From an uncultured Corynebacterium sp. (GTDB lineage: Bacteria; Actinomycetota; Actinomycetes; Mycobacteriales; Mycobacteriaceae), in assembly GCF_946221105.1 (NCBI RefSeq), contig NZ_CAMICL010000004.1, positions 20,324 to 84,323 on the forward strand: 64,000 nt of DNA, in the 5' to 3' direction. Shown piece by piece: positions 1-9,189 of this stretch (position 1 is its first letter; each line of letters starts with the position of its first letter). The translations under genes were made by a program, and so were the position numbers. Below the pieces are notes generated by a model, which ran no database searches, had not been told where the DNA came from, and was given only the letters and a program-made list of their open reading frames with translations.

Positions 1-1164
1 CTGGATATGCGCCAGGCCGTGGCTGATCTTGGAGTGGCAGCTGGAACACAGCGGAATTAGGTTGTCCATGTTGGTGGCGCCCCCGTCTTCCCATTCCTTG
101 ATGTGGTGGATCTCGATGAATCGCCGATGGCTGCACCCGGGCATCGCGCACTGGTGCCCCCAGGCCGTCAATAGTGCGAGGACCTGTGCGTCTGTGGCGA
201 AGCGCTGCGCGCGTCCGACGTTGATGGTCAACCCCTTCTTGTCCAGCAGGTGCAGGCGCAACGTAGCGTTCGCGATGTAGCTCCGCACTTCCTGGGATCT
301 CGCCGAGGTGTTCTCCGGCATCCACGCACCGCCGTCCTCTGTGAGCACGATGTTGACGTGGGCGCCGGGAGAACGAAGCGGGCTGGTTGGGTTGTCGCGC
401 ACCATGTCCATCATGGCGATGAAGGCAGGGTAGAGGTCCTTCTTCTCCGGCGGGCCGAAGCGTGAGGGCGGGCGCAGAATCGAGTCCAGGTCGAGCTTGG
501 ACTTCCGCGGTTTAGGGGCGTCCGCAGTGAAATCAGGTGGGCAAGACTCTGCTTCTGCTTCGGCCGCCGCGATGAACTCGTCAAGCTTGTCCGGGTCCGT
601 GAGCTCTTCTGAGTTGGGTAGCTCGGCGCAGTAATTGGCCAGCTGAGCGACCTTCAACGCGGTGAGCAGTGCTTGTCCGCGTACCGCGGGAAGGAGCGCG
701 CGGAAATCCATCATTCCGTCGGCGCGGAAGTCGGCCTTCACAAACGGTTCTTCGGGTTCGTTCTCATCGGCGGTGTCGGTGCCGGCGAGGATGCGTTCGA
801 GCTCGGAAAAAGCATGGATGAGCGCGAGGTCAATCAGCTCTTCCTCGTTTTCTTCATCCATGAATTTCAGCAGGAAACGCATCGTGTTGTACGGCATCAC
901 GCCGGAACGGAACGTCTCATACAGCAGGCGGAACCGGCGTAGGCCCCGGGCGACGCGGAGATACTCGTACGCGGTGGATGGCGGCAGATTGAGCTCGCGT
1001 TTGAGCCATGTGGCAGTGGAGAACTCGCCACGTTGTTCGGCAATGTCCTCTTCGTCGAGCTGGCCAAGCGCGTCGAGCATGTCTGCACGGTGGGTGTGGG
1101 ATTCGCAGTGGTGGAACTTTAGATCGTCTATAAGCTGCAGTGTTTTGCTGGTGGCTGTGGTCAC
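1..1164 (-). CDS. HNH endonuclease, DUF222/13E12-type (3' end outside window)
   Basis: The reverse strand is open from a GTG at 1164, preceded by an AGGGGG ribosome binding site, to the window edge, so at least 388 residues are present and the C-terminus is cut off. The last 60 residues form an HNH nuclease fold: CAMPGC, then EIHHIKEWEDGG, then NLIPLCSSCH. The N-terminal 300 residues are the helical DUF222 region usual in the actinobacterial 13E12 repeat family. Such genes are often multi-copy and of unknown physiological role. It is divergent from the VWA gene, with palindromic repeats between them. Confidence 0.85.
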   Translation of the reverse strand, partial: MTTATSKTLQLIDDLKFHHCESHTHRADMLDALGQLDEEDIAEQRGEFSTATWLKRELNLPPSTAYEYLRVARGLRRFRLLYETFRSGVMPYNTMRFLLKFMDEENEEELIDLALIHAFSELERILAGTDTADENEPEEPFVKADFRADGMMDFRALLPAVRGQALLTALKVAQLANYCAELPNSEELTDPDKLDEFIAAAEAEAESCPPDFTADAPKPRKSKLDLDSILRPPSRFGPPEKKDLYPAFIAMMDMVRDNPTSPLRSPGAHVNIVLTEDGGAWMPENTSARSQEVRSYIANATLRLHLLDKKGLTINVGRAQRFATDAQVLALLTAWGHQCAMPGCSHRRFIEIHHIKEWEDGGATNMDNLIPLCSSCHSKISHGLAHIQ

Positions 1165-1274
1165 GGGAAGCCCCCTGGGCGATGGCTGGATGGTCGCTGT
1201 GGGTTCGAGGATAAGCGAAAGTGTGTGCGATGTAAAGGGGATCTTCAAAAATGTTTGCGAAGTTTGGGAAATGA

Positions 1275-1407
1275 TTCTGCGGCCGCAGAACACCCTCAAC
1301 CGCGGGTTGAGGGTTGGGCGGTCGGAGGTCAAGCGATTCTGCGGCTGCAGAACACTCTCAAGTATTAGATGAGACTTTCGAGCCGCACAGATTCTGCGGC
1401 TGCAGAA
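1275..1407. repeat. Three copies of a 16-bp palindrome TTCTGCGGCYGCAGAA
   Basis: The 347-bp gap between the HNH and VWA genes has no gene. It contains TTCTGCGGCCGCAGAA at 1275-1290 (perfect palindrome) and TTCTGCGGCTGCAGAA at 1337-1352 and 1392-1407, all preceded by GAT or AT. A half site, GATTCTGC, occurs at 1479-1486. Copies are spaced 62 and 55 bp. They look like operator or nuclease-recognition sites; the binding protein is unknown. Confidence 0.75.
1292..1314. repeat. Perfect 10-bp stem, 3-nt loop hairpin
   Basis: ACCCTCAACC (1292-1301) and GGTTGAGGGT (1305-1314) are exact inverted repeats around GCG. No T-run follows on either strand, so this is not a convincing terminator. It lies between palindromes 1 and 2. 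Confidence 0.6.
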
Positions 1408-1511
1408 TGTGAGCCTGGGTTTTCACAAAGTGATAACGAGGTGTGCAGGTGTGGTGAAGTTCTTTTATTGTCCGAAGTGATTCTGCACACATCGAAGAAG
1501 GGCGCATAAGA

Positions 1512-3509
1512 ATGAGTTGGTCGATTTCGCAGAAAGGCGCGAGGGTCGTTCTCGCGCTGATGATTGCGGTGTGTTGCTGCTTGGCATGGGCGCCGGTGGC
1601 GTGGGGGCAGTCGTCTTCGACGGCGGTGTCGACGGTGACGGAGACCTCGTCGTCCTCAACAACGTCGACAAAGACATCGTCCACGGCCTCCGAAGGCTCG
1701 GAAGACAGCAAGGCGATGCTGATTTTGGACGCGTCCTCGTCGATGGTTGAGGCAGACGCCGAGGGCACGCGCATGGAATCGGCGAAGAAAGCCGCGAATG
1801 AGCTGGTGGAGTCGCTGCCGGAGACCGCGAACATGGGGCTGATGGCCTACGGCGCGAATGAGTCGGACGCGCCGGACAACCGCGAGCGCGGCTGCAAAGA
1901 CGTGGAGACCCTGGCCAACGTGGGCAAGATTGATAAGGCCAAGTTCACCTCGGCTATCGACGGCCTGGAGCCGAAGGGATACACCCCGATGGGCAATTCG
2001 CTGCGCAAGGCCGCTGAGGAGCTGGGCGACGAGGGGGAGCGCTCGATCATCCTGGTGTCCGACGGCATCGACTCCTGCGCGCCGCCGCCGGTGTGCGAGG
2101 TGGCCAAGGAGCTGGCCGAAGACGGTGTCGACCTGGCCATTCACACAGTGGGGTTCCAGGTGGACGACGCGGCGCGCAAGGAGCTGCAGTGCATCGCGGA
2201 GGCCGGCAACGGCCAGTTCCTCGAGGCCAAGGATGCGAGCAGCCTGGCGACGTCGCTGAAGTTCCTGGCCCAGCGCGACATTGGCAAGTACAAGGTTGAG
2301 GGCACGCCGTTCGAGTTCGCGGATTCGCCTGAGAGCGCCAAGTGGCTCGGCGAGGGGCAGTACCAGACGAAGGTGACCCCGGATTCCAACGCGAAGACCG
2401 ACCGCTACTTCCGCGTGTCCGTGCCGGAGGGCTACAACGCGCTGATCACGATGACCCCGATCTGGCAGCCCGACGGACACTTCGAAGATGCTGAGGTGGT
2501 CCTCGAATCCTCCGCGCAGACCAATGAGAACGACCCGAACTGCGGCAAAGCCAAGACGAAACTCAGCCCCGCCAGCATCGCAGGTAGCGCGCAATTTGCG
2601 ATGGAGCCCTACTGGGTCTCGTTGGCCCGCGAGGATCAGCTGGATAACTGCGATATGAGCGATTGGCTGATCGCCACCCAAGTCTTCAAGAAAGGTGCCG
2701 AGCTTGTCGACGACGTAAACGTCGAAGTCAACGTGTTCTACTCGCCCATCCCGGAAACTGAGCAAGCGAAGGAATGGTCGAACCGGAGCATCTCCTCCGG
2801 CAAGTACGACGGCGAGCTGCCCCTCGGCACGTCCCAGGAAATCACCGGCGGCACGAGTTTCAACGACGCGGTCGAGATCTCCGAAGGCACCTTTGCCGAC
2901 AAGATCGTTCCCGGCGAGTACCGCTTCTACAAGATCCCCGTGACCTGGGGCCAGCGCCCGGTGATGAAGATGAAAGTCAAGGAGTCGGTCACAAACGACG
3001 CGGACTCGGTAAAGATGAAGATTTTCGACCCGACACGCATTGAAACCGCGACGAGGGACTTCAGCTTCTACGATAAGGAGGAAGAGAGCGGAATCGTCTC
3101 ACCGGCGCAGTTCACCATGTACGGCGGGGACAACCCGCACCAGGGCTACTACTTCCTGCACGTCGGCATGGGTGCGAAAAGCGAGGACGAAGCCACCGGC
3201 GTGGAGCAGCCGTACGAGTTTGCGGTGATGCTCGACGGCGAGCCGGTCGACGGCGGCCCGGACTGGACCCCGACCTACGAGAACGGCCCCGAGCCGTCGG
3301 ATGAGCCGATCGAGTTCGACGGCGCGAGCAGCTCGGGCGAGGAGCAGACCGTAGAGGAGACCACCGAGAACGCCGAAGAAGCCGAGAACACCGAGGCCGC
3401 AGAGGAGAAGTCCGGCGGGCTGTCCCTGCCGCTGCTCGGTGGCCTGGGCGTGCTGCTGCTCGTCGTGGTCGGTGCGGTGGTCTTCCTGCTCAACCGCAAC
3501 CGGGCATAG
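1512..3509 (+). CDS. Secreted, membrane-anchored VWA-domain protein
   Basis: A 665-residue protein. Residues 1-33 are a Sec signal peptide (basic start, hydrophobic core, ending VAWGQ). A Ser/Thr-rich linker follows, then a von Willebrand A domain beginning near residue 69 with an intact MIDAS motif (LDASSSM). The C-terminus has an acidic Glu/Thr-rich stretch, a hydrophobic anchor of about 20 residues (GGLGVLLLVVVGAVVFLL) and a basic tail, so the VWA domain would face outward. The family is common in corynebacteria; the ligand is unknown. No operon partner: the next gene is convergent. Confidence 0.85.
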   Translation: MSWSISQKGARVVLALMIAVCCCLAWAPVAWGQSSSTAVSTVTETSSSSTTSTKTSSTASEGSEDSKAMLILDASSSMVEADAEGTRMESAKKAANELVESLPETANMGLMAYGANESDAPDNRERGCKDVETLANVGKIDKAKFTSAIDGLEPKGYTPMGNSLRKAAEELGDEGERSIILVSDGIDSCAPPPVCEVAKELAEDGVDLAIHTVGFQVDDAARKELQCIAEAGNGQFLEAKDASSLATSLKFLAQRDIGKYKVEGTPFEFADSPESAKWLGEGQYQTKVTPDSNAKTDRYFRVSVPEGYNALITMTPIWQPDGHFEDAEVVLESSAQTNENDPNCGKAKTKLSPASIAGSAQFAMEPYWVSLAREDQLDNCDMSDWLIATQVFKKGAELVDDVNVEVNVFYSPIPETEQAKEWSNRSISSGKYDGELPLGTSQEITGGTSFNDAVEISEGTFADKIVPGEYRFYKIPVTWGQRPVMKMKVKESVTNDADSVKMKIFDPTRIETATRDFSFYDKEEESGIVSPAQFTMYGGDNPHQGYYFLHVGMGAKSEDEATGVEQPYEFAVMLDGEPVDGGPDWTPTYENGPEPSDEPIEFDGASSSGEEQTVEETTENAEEAENTEAAEEKSGGLSLPLLGGLGVLLLVVVGAVVFLLNRNRA

Positions 3510-3521
3510 GAGCAGTTTGCT

Positions 3522-5252
3522 TTACGACGTCGCCTTCGGCCGGCTACCGGGGCCGGGCAAGGCGATGATGTCGAACTCGTCTTTGGCGAGGTGTTTGCGC
3601 AGGTCCTTCTTATCGAACTTGCCCACGGACGTCTTGTCGATGGAATCCACGAACGTCCAATATTCGGGCGCCATCCACTTCGGCAACACGTCGGCAAGCC
3701 CGGCGCGCAGGCGGGCGGCGGTCTCCGCGGTGGGGGCGACCTCGGCGGTCAGCTTGGTCACGGCGAGGGGGCGCTCGCCCCACTTGTCGTCTGGGATGCC
3801 GATGACGGCGCACTCGATGACTTCCTCGGACTCCATGATCAGGTTTTCCACCTGGGCGGAGTAGATCCATTCGCCGCCGGAGCGGATGACGTCGCGGGCG
3901 CGGTCGTAGAGGGTGAGGAAGCCGGCGTTGGTCACGGTGCCCACGTCTCCGGTGCGCAGCCAGCCGTCGGCGGTGAAGTGCTCGCGCTCGTCGTCGACAT
4001 CTTCGCCGCGGAAGCGCGAGGCGATCTCGCCGGGTTCCTGAGTGGGTGAGTGGTAGTAGCTGGCGGCGACCATGTTGCCGCGCACCTGGATCTCACCTTG
4101 GGTGAGGTCGGTGGGCGCCATGACTTGGCCGTCGTTGACCACGCGGTACTGCAGGGTGGGGGCGAAGCGGCCCTGGGAGACGCGATAGGCCCAGCGGGCC
4201 TCACCCGACGCGCCCGACGGCGGCCGGGCCACGGTGCCGACGGTGGACGTCTCGGTCATGCCCCACACGTGCACCACGTCCACGCCGTAGCGCTCCTCCC
4301 ACACCTTGATCAGTGCGGGCGGGGCGGGGGAGCCGCCGACGAAGATCTCCTGCAGGCTCATGCGCTCGGGAGGGTTGTGCAGGTAGTGCACCATCAGCTG
4401 GATCCACAGGGTGGGCACGCCGTGCGCCACGCGCGGGTGGGTGCCGGCGATGAGCTTAGCCAGGGTGGGGGCGGACATGTCCGAGTCCGGCAGCACCAGC
4501 GGCGTGCCGGCTAGAAACGCCGCGAGGGGCACGCCCCAGCTGAGCACGTGGTAGATGGGGATGCAGCACAAGAACGTCTCGCCGTGGGTCACGGCCAACG
4601 AGTCGGTGGCGCGCAGGCTCGTGGCCTCCAGCCACAGGGAGCGGTGCGAGTACGCCACGCCCTTCGGCGCGCCGGTGGTGGCGGTGGAGTACACCAGCGC
4701 TGCGGCGGTGTTTTCCGGCAGTTCGGGCCATGGGTAGGACGTGGGCCGGCCGTCGAGAAGCTGTTCGTAGCTGTACACCCGGACTGTGTCGGGGAGGTGC
4801 GAAGCTGCGTCGTCAAGCGGGGCGATGCCTGTGAACGCCACAGCGCGCACGGTGGGGCAGTCCTGCAAGATTTTTCCCAGCTTCTCCGCCAAGCGGGGGT
4901 CCGCAACAACAACCTCGGACTCGGAGTGGTTGACCACGTACGCGATCTGATCCGCCATGAGCTGCACGTTCAACGGGTTGAACACCGCGCCTTTCGCGGC
5001 CACGGCGAACATGACCTCGATGTGCTCCGCGCAGTTATACAGCAGCGTTGACACGCGCTGGTCGCCGTCAATGCCCAGGTCGCTGTGCAGCGCGTGTGCG
5101 AACGCCGCAGCGCGCGCGCCGATCTCGGCGAACGTGGTCTCCTCCGCGCCGGATGCGCGCCACGTCGTGCACTTCGTGTTGGCGTGGGCGGTGGTGCCGA
5201 ACTCCAAAATCCTGGCGACGGAGAACGGCACCTCCTGCATCGTTGAAAGCAT
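3522..5252 (-). CDS. Long-chain acyl-CoA synthetase / AMP-dependent ligase (FadD type)
   Basis: A 576-residue ANL-superfamily enzyme, expected to activate a fatty acid with ATP and CoA. Visible motifs are the phosphate loop STATTGAPKG, the adenine motif WGMTET, the hinge DGWLRTGD followed by DRARDVIRSGGEW, and a C-terminal catalytic lysine in SVGKFDKKDL. The reading frame extends further upstream, but ATG 5252 is chosen because a TAACAT box lies exactly 7 nt before it, a leaderless start. Substrate chain length cannot be read from the sequence. Confidence 0.85.
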   Translation of the reverse strand: MLSTMQEVPFSVARILEFGTTAHANTKCTTWRASGAEETTFAEIGARAAAFAHALHSDLGIDGDQRVSTLLYNCAEHIEVMFAVAAKGAVFNPLNVQLMADQIAYVVNHSESEVVVADPRLAEKLGKILQDCPTVRAVAFTGIAPLDDAASHLPDTVRVYSYEQLLDGRPTSYPWPELPENTAAALVYSTATTGAPKGVAYSHRSLWLEATSLRATDSLAVTHGETFLCCIPIYHVLSWGVPLAAFLAGTPLVLPDSDMSAPTLAKLIAGTHPRVAHGVPTLWIQLMVHYLHNPPERMSLQEIFVGGSPAPPALIKVWEERYGVDVVHVWGMTETSTVGTVARPPSGASGEARWAYRVSQGRFAPTLQYRVVNDGQVMAPTDLTQGEIQVRGNMVAASYYHSPTQEPGEIASRFRGEDVDDEREHFTADGWLRTGDVGTVTNAGFLTLYDRARDVIRSGGEWIYSAQVENLIMESEEVIECAVIGIPDDKWGERPLAVTKLTAEVAPTAETAARLRAGLADVLPKWMAPEYWTFVDSIDKTSVGKFDKKDLRKHLAKDEFDIIALPGPGSRPKATS

Positions 5253-5259
5253 GCAGGCT

Positions 5260-5265
5260 ATGTTA
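5260..5265 (-). promoter_or_regulatory. Leaderless -10 box of the acyl-CoA ligase
   Basis: TAACAT on the minus strand, 7 nt before ATG 5252; no Shine-Dalgarno sequence is present. Confidence 0.6.
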
Positions 5266-5300
5266 GCGCGGGCCTGATTAGCGCAGGGCCTTCTATGCGC

Positions 5301-5492
5301 TACACTTCTGCGTGGATCGTGCGAATTGCACCCGTCCCGGAAATCTTCCGGTTGAGGGTGCTGGCGGCGCAACCGGGAGGAACGTTTCCCCGGGCCCGCG
5401 AGATCCGTAAGACCGCACACGACCGCTACCGGTGCATGCAAACGCGAATATCTGCGCGATTAAGCAGCTGGCTTAGCGACGAAAGGACACAC
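5301..5492 (+). promoter_or_regulatory. rho promoter and long 5' leader
   Basis: TACACT (5301-5306) is a likely -10 box, giving a leader of roughly 180 nt before the rho GTG. The leader contains a perfect hairpin, CCGGAA-ATC-TTCCGG (5337-5351). Long leaders allow autoregulation of rho in other bacteria; here that is inference. Confidence 0.45.
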
Positions 5493-7253
5493 GTGACCGA
5501 AACCGGCACCGCGGCCGACCTCGCCGCAATGAAGATTCCGGAGCTGCGCAAGCTCGCCGCCGAAAAGGGGCTCAAGGGGATCTCCGGGCTCCGCAAGGGG
5601 GAACTCATCCAGGCCATCGCCACCGGGCAGGTGCCGCGCAAGGCCGCCGCCGAGAAGGCTGCGCCGGTGGAAACGGCAGAGAAGGCCGAGAAGCCGGCCG
5701 AAAAGGCTGAGAAGCCGGAGAAGCAGCAGCCGAGCGACGACGAGGAGTCCCGCGGGGCATCGCGCTCCGCGGCACGTCGCGCCCGCCGCAACCGCGCCCG
5801 CTCGCAGCACGACGAGCAGCAGGGCAGCGATAACCGTGACAACCGGGACAACCGGGACGAGCAGGACCGCAACCAGGAGCGCGGCAACAACGACCGTGGC
5901 AACAACCACGGCAACAACGACCGTGGCGGCCGCAACAACCACGGCAACAACGACGACCATCACGGCGGGGGACGCCGCGGCCGTCGCGGGCGCCGTAACC
6001 GGAACCGCAACCGGGACCACAACAACGGCGGCGGCAACAACGGAAATAACAACGACAACCAGAACTTCAACCCGGAGGACCTGCAGGAAGTTGCGGGTAT
6101 CGCGGACGTGCAGGACAACGGCTCCGCGTTCATCCGCACCACCGGCTACCGCCAGTCCAACGCGGACGTCTACGTGCCGCAGAAGCTGGTGCGCCAGTCG
6201 GGCTTGCGTTCCGGCGACGCGGTGACGGCGCAGGTGCGCGCGAACGGCCAGTCCCACTCGCAGGGCAACGGCCGCAACCGCCGCAGCTACAACCAGGTTG
6301 TGCGGGTGGATGCCATCAACGGCCAGACCACTGAGGCGGCGAAGGCGCGCAAGGAGTTCCACAAGCTCACCCCGCTGTACCCGAACCGCCGTCTGCGTCT
6401 GGAAACTGAGCCGAAGATCCTCACCACCCGCGTGATCGACCTGGTCATGCCGATTGGTAAGGGCCAGCGTGCGCTGATCGTCTCCCCGCCGAAGGCCGGT
6501 AAGACGACGATTCTGCAGAACATCGCCAACGCGATCGCCACCAACAACCCGGAGTGCTACCTCATGGTGGTGCTGGTGGACGAGCGTCCGGAGGAAGTCA
6601 CGGACATGCAGCGCAGCGTCAACGGCGAGGTCATTGCCTCCACGTTCGACCGCCCGCCGTCAGAGCACACCGCCGTGGCCGAGCTGGCCATCGAGCGTGC
6701 GAAGCGCCTGGTGGAGATGGGCCAGGACGTGGTGGTCCTGTTGGATTCCATCACCCGACTGGGCCGCGCGTACAACAACTCTTCCCCGGCGTCCGGACGC
6801 ATCCTCTCCGGTGGCGTGGACTCCAACGCGCTGTACCCGCCGAAGCGCTTCCTGGGCGCCGCCCGCAACATCGAGGAGGGCGGCTCGCTGACGATCATCG
6901 CCACCGCGATGGTGGAGACCGGTTCCGCCGGCGACACCGTGATCTTCGAGGAGTTCAAGGGCACCGGCAACGCCGAGCTCAAGCTGGACCGCAAGATCGC
7001 GGAGCGCCGCGTGTTCCCGGCTGTGGACGTCAACCCGTCCGGCACCCGCAAGGACGAGCTGTTGATGAGCCCGGAGGAGGCGCGCGTGATGCACAAGCTG
7101 CGCCGCATCCTCTCCGCGCTGGATCCGCAGCAGTCCATTGACATGCTGATCAAGCAACTGAAGAAGACGAAGACCAACGGCGAGTTCCTCATCGGCGTGG
7201 CCAACTCTGCACCGATGGCGCAGACGGAAAACGACGAGGAGGACTACTCCTAA
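5493..7253 (+). CDS. rho: Transcription termination factor Rho
   Basis: A 586-residue RNA-dependent ATPase terminating transcription. The GTG start at 5493 follows GAAAGGA and gives the normal actinobacterial N-terminus (VTETGTAADLAAMKIPELRKLA, the Rho-N domain). Residues about 55-190 are a large insertion, first Glu/Lys/Ala-rich, then a low-complexity Asn/Arg/Asp/Gly/His stretch. The cold-shock RNA-binding domain starts near EDLQEVAGIADVQDNG, and the ATPase domain carries the P-loop PPKAGKTTI and the Walker B-like VVVLLDSITRLGRAYN. The stop codon overlaps the prfA start (TAATG), so the two are translationally coupled. Confidence 0.97.
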   Translation: MTETGTAADLAAMKIPELRKLAAEKGLKGISGLRKGELIQAIATGQVPRKAAAEKAAPVETAEKAEKPAEKAEKPEKQQPSDDEESRGASRSAARRARRNRARSQHDEQQGSDNRDNRDNRDEQDRNQERGNNDRGNNHGNNDRGGRNNHGNNDDHHGGGRRGRRGRRNRNRNRDHNNGGGNNGNNNDNQNFNPEDLQEVAGIADVQDNGSAFIRTTGYRQSNADVYVPQKLVRQSGLRSGDAVTAQVRANGQSHSQGNGRNRRSYNQVVRVDAINGQTTEAAKARKEFHKLTPLYPNRRLRLETEPKILTTRVIDLVMPIGKGQRALIVSPPKAGKTTILQNIANAIATNNPECYLMVVLVDERPEEVTDMQRSVNGEVIASTFDRPPSEHTAVAELAIERAKRLVEMGQDVVVLLDSITRLGRAYNNSSPASGRILSGGVDSNALYPPKRFLGAARNIEEGGSLTIIATAMVETGSAGDTVIFEEFKGTGNAELKLDRKIAERRVFPAVDVNPSGTRKDELLMSPEEARVMHKLRRILSALDPQQSIDMLIKQLKKTKTNGEFLIGVANSAPMAQTENDEEDYS

Positions 7254-8332
7254 TGGCAGAGAAATCGCAGGTTTCGCTTGTCGACGACTACGTCGCCGAG
7301 TACCAGGGCATCCAGGCCCAAATGGGCGACCCGGAGGTAGCGGGCGACCAGGACCAGTTCCGCAAGCTGTCCAAGCGCTACGCGGAGCTGCAGCCGATCA
7401 TCAACGTCTACAACGACCTGACCCAGGCGCAGGAGGACCACGAGGCCGCGGCCGAGATGGCCTCCGAGGACAAGGAGTTCGCCGAGGAGGCCAAGCGCCT
7501 CGAGGGCGAGATTGTCCGCCTGGAGGAGGAGCTGGCCGACCTGCTCGCCCCGCGCGACGAGCACGACGGCGACGACATCATCATGGAGCTCAAGGCCGGC
7601 GCCGGCGGCGAGGAAGCCGCACTGTTCGCCGGCGACCTGGCGCGCATGTACCAGAAGTACTGCGAGAAGCACGCCCTGACCTGGGAGGTGCTCGATGTCG
7701 CCGAGTCTGACCTGGGCGGCGTGAAGGACATGACCGTCGCGGTCAAATCCAAGAACCCGTCGCGCGACGGCGCCTGGTCCAAGCTGAAGTTCGAGGGCGG
7801 CGTGCACCGCGTGCAGCGCATCCCCGTGACCGAGTCCCAGGGCCGCATCCAGACCTCTGCCGCCGGTGTGTACGTCTTCCCGGAAGCCGACGAGATTGAA
7901 AGCGTCAACATCGACGACAAGGACATCCGCGTCGACGTGTACCGCTCCTCCGGCAAGGGCGGCCAGGGCGTGAACACGACTGACTCGGCCGTGCGCATCA
8001 CCCACCTGCCCACCGGCATTGTGGTGACCTGCCAGAACGAGCGCTCCCAGATCCAGAACCGCGCCCGCGCCATGCAGGTGCTGCAGGCTCGTCTGGACCA
8101 GCTCGAGCGCGAGAAGCAGGAGGCCGAGGAGGCCGAGGGTCGCGCGTCGCAGGTGCGCACCATGGACCGCTCCGAGCGCATCCGCACCTACAACTGGCCG
8201 GAAAACCGCATCTCGGACCACCGCATCAACTACAAGTCCAACAACCTGGACTCGGTGCTGGACGGCAACATGGACGACCTCATCGGCGCGCTGCAGACGC
8301 ACGAGCGCCAGGAGCGTCTTGAAGCGGAGTAG
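7253..8332 (+). CDS. prfA: Peptide chain release factor 1
   Basis: 359 residues, the normal RF1 length. It recognises UAA/UAG and triggers peptidyl-tRNA hydrolysis. The GGQ catalytic motif (SGKGGQGVNTTDSAVR) and the PxT anticodon-like motif (IPVTESQGR), which separates RF1 from RF2, are both present. Its ATG shares a base with the rho stop, and its last 14 nt overlap prmC, whose product methylates the GGQ glutamine. Confidence 0.97.
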   Translation: MAEKSQVSLVDDYVAEYQGIQAQMGDPEVAGDQDQFRKLSKRYAELQPIINVYNDLTQAQEDHEAAAEMASEDKEFAEEAKRLEGEIVRLEEELADLLAPRDEHDGDDIIMELKAGAGGEEAALFAGDLARMYQKYCEKHALTWEVLDVAESDLGGVKDMTVAVKSKNPSRDGAWSKLKFEGGVHRVQRIPVTESQGRIQTSAAGVYVFPEADEIESVNIDDKDIRVDVYRSSGKGGQGVNTTDSAVRITHLPTGIVVTCQNERSQIQNRARAMQVLQARLDQLEREKQEAEEAEGRASQVRTMDRSERIRTYNWPENRISDHRINYKSNNLDSVLDGNMDDLIGALQTHERQERLEAE

Positions 8333-9164
8333 CGTCCGCTCCCACATCGCGAGCGCCACGCACACGCTGCGCGAGGCGGGCGTCGACTCCCCTGAGGTGG
8401 ACGCGCGCCTGCTCGCCGCGCACGTGCTCGGCGTCGCGCCGATGCAGCTCATGTTTGCCGACGCTCCGGCGGACTTCGGCGAGCGCTACACCGAGCTCGT
8501 CGCCCGGCGCGCCGCGCGCGAGCCGCTGCAGCACATCATCGGCACCGCCCCGTTTTACGGCGTCGACCTCGCCGTCGGCCCCGGCGTGTTCATCCCCAGG
8601 CCCGAGACTGAGGTCCTCGCCGAGTGGGCGGTGCGAAAGCTTATCGACGCACCTCCGGCCCCCACCGTCGTCGACCTCGGGTCCGGCACCGGAGCCCTGG
8701 CCATCGCGGTCGCCCGCGCGAGGCCGGACGCCACCGTCTACGCGGTGGAAAAATCCCCGGCGGCGCGCGCCTTCCTGCAGCGCAACGTCGAAAAGCTTGC
8801 GCCCCAGGTCAACGTTGTGGCGGGCGACATGACCGACCCGGAGCTGCTCGCCGGGATCACCGCGGACGTGGTGGTGTCCAACCCGCCGTACGTGCCGGAG
8901 ACGCCGAAGCTGCAGGCGGAGGTCTACGCGGACCCGCATGAGGCTGTGTTTTCGGGGGCTGACGGGATGGCGGCGATTCGCGGGCTCGTGCCCGTCGTCA
9001 AGCAGATGCTCAAAGACGGGGGAGCGGTGGGCATCGAGCACGACGACACCACCTCCGAAGCTGTGCGGGCTGAGCTGCGCGCCGGCGGTTTCGCGGACGT
9101 GCGGGCGCTGGAGGACATGACCGGGCGGGCCCGGTTTGTCACGGCGAGTAAGCTAGCCCGGTAA
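8319..9164 (+). CDS. prmC: Release factor glutamine methyltransferase
   Basis: 281 residues. An SAM-dependent enzyme that N5-methylates the Gln of the GGQ motif in release factors. It has the helical N-terminal domain, the SAM-binding motif VVDLGSGTGALAIAVA and the signature NPPY (VVSNPPYVPE). The likely start is TTG 8319 inside prfA, with GGAG four bases upstream; no better ATG exists before the conserved N-terminal helices. The prfA-prmC pairing is widespread and supports the assignment. Confidence 0.95.
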   Translation: MKRSSVRSHIASATHTLREAGVDSPEVDARLLAAHVLGVAPMQLMFADAPADFGERYTELVARRAAREPLQHIIGTAPFYGVDLAVGPGVFIPRPETEVLAEWAVRKLIDAPPAPTVVDLGSGTGALAIAVARARPDATVYAVEKSPAARAFLQRNVEKLAPQVNVVAGDMTDPELLAGITADVVVSNPPYVPETPKLQAEVYADPHEAVFSGADGMAAIRGLVPVVKQMLKDGGAVGIEHDDTTSEAVRAELRAGGFADVRALEDMTGRARFVTASKLAR

Positions 9165-9189
9165 CTGCCCGACGGCCAAGGAGCGAACG

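Noticed and set aside
5295..5492. In-frame N-terminal extension of rho
   Set aside because: Would place the start at the -10 box; GTG 5493 has GAAAGGA and the conserved N-terminus.
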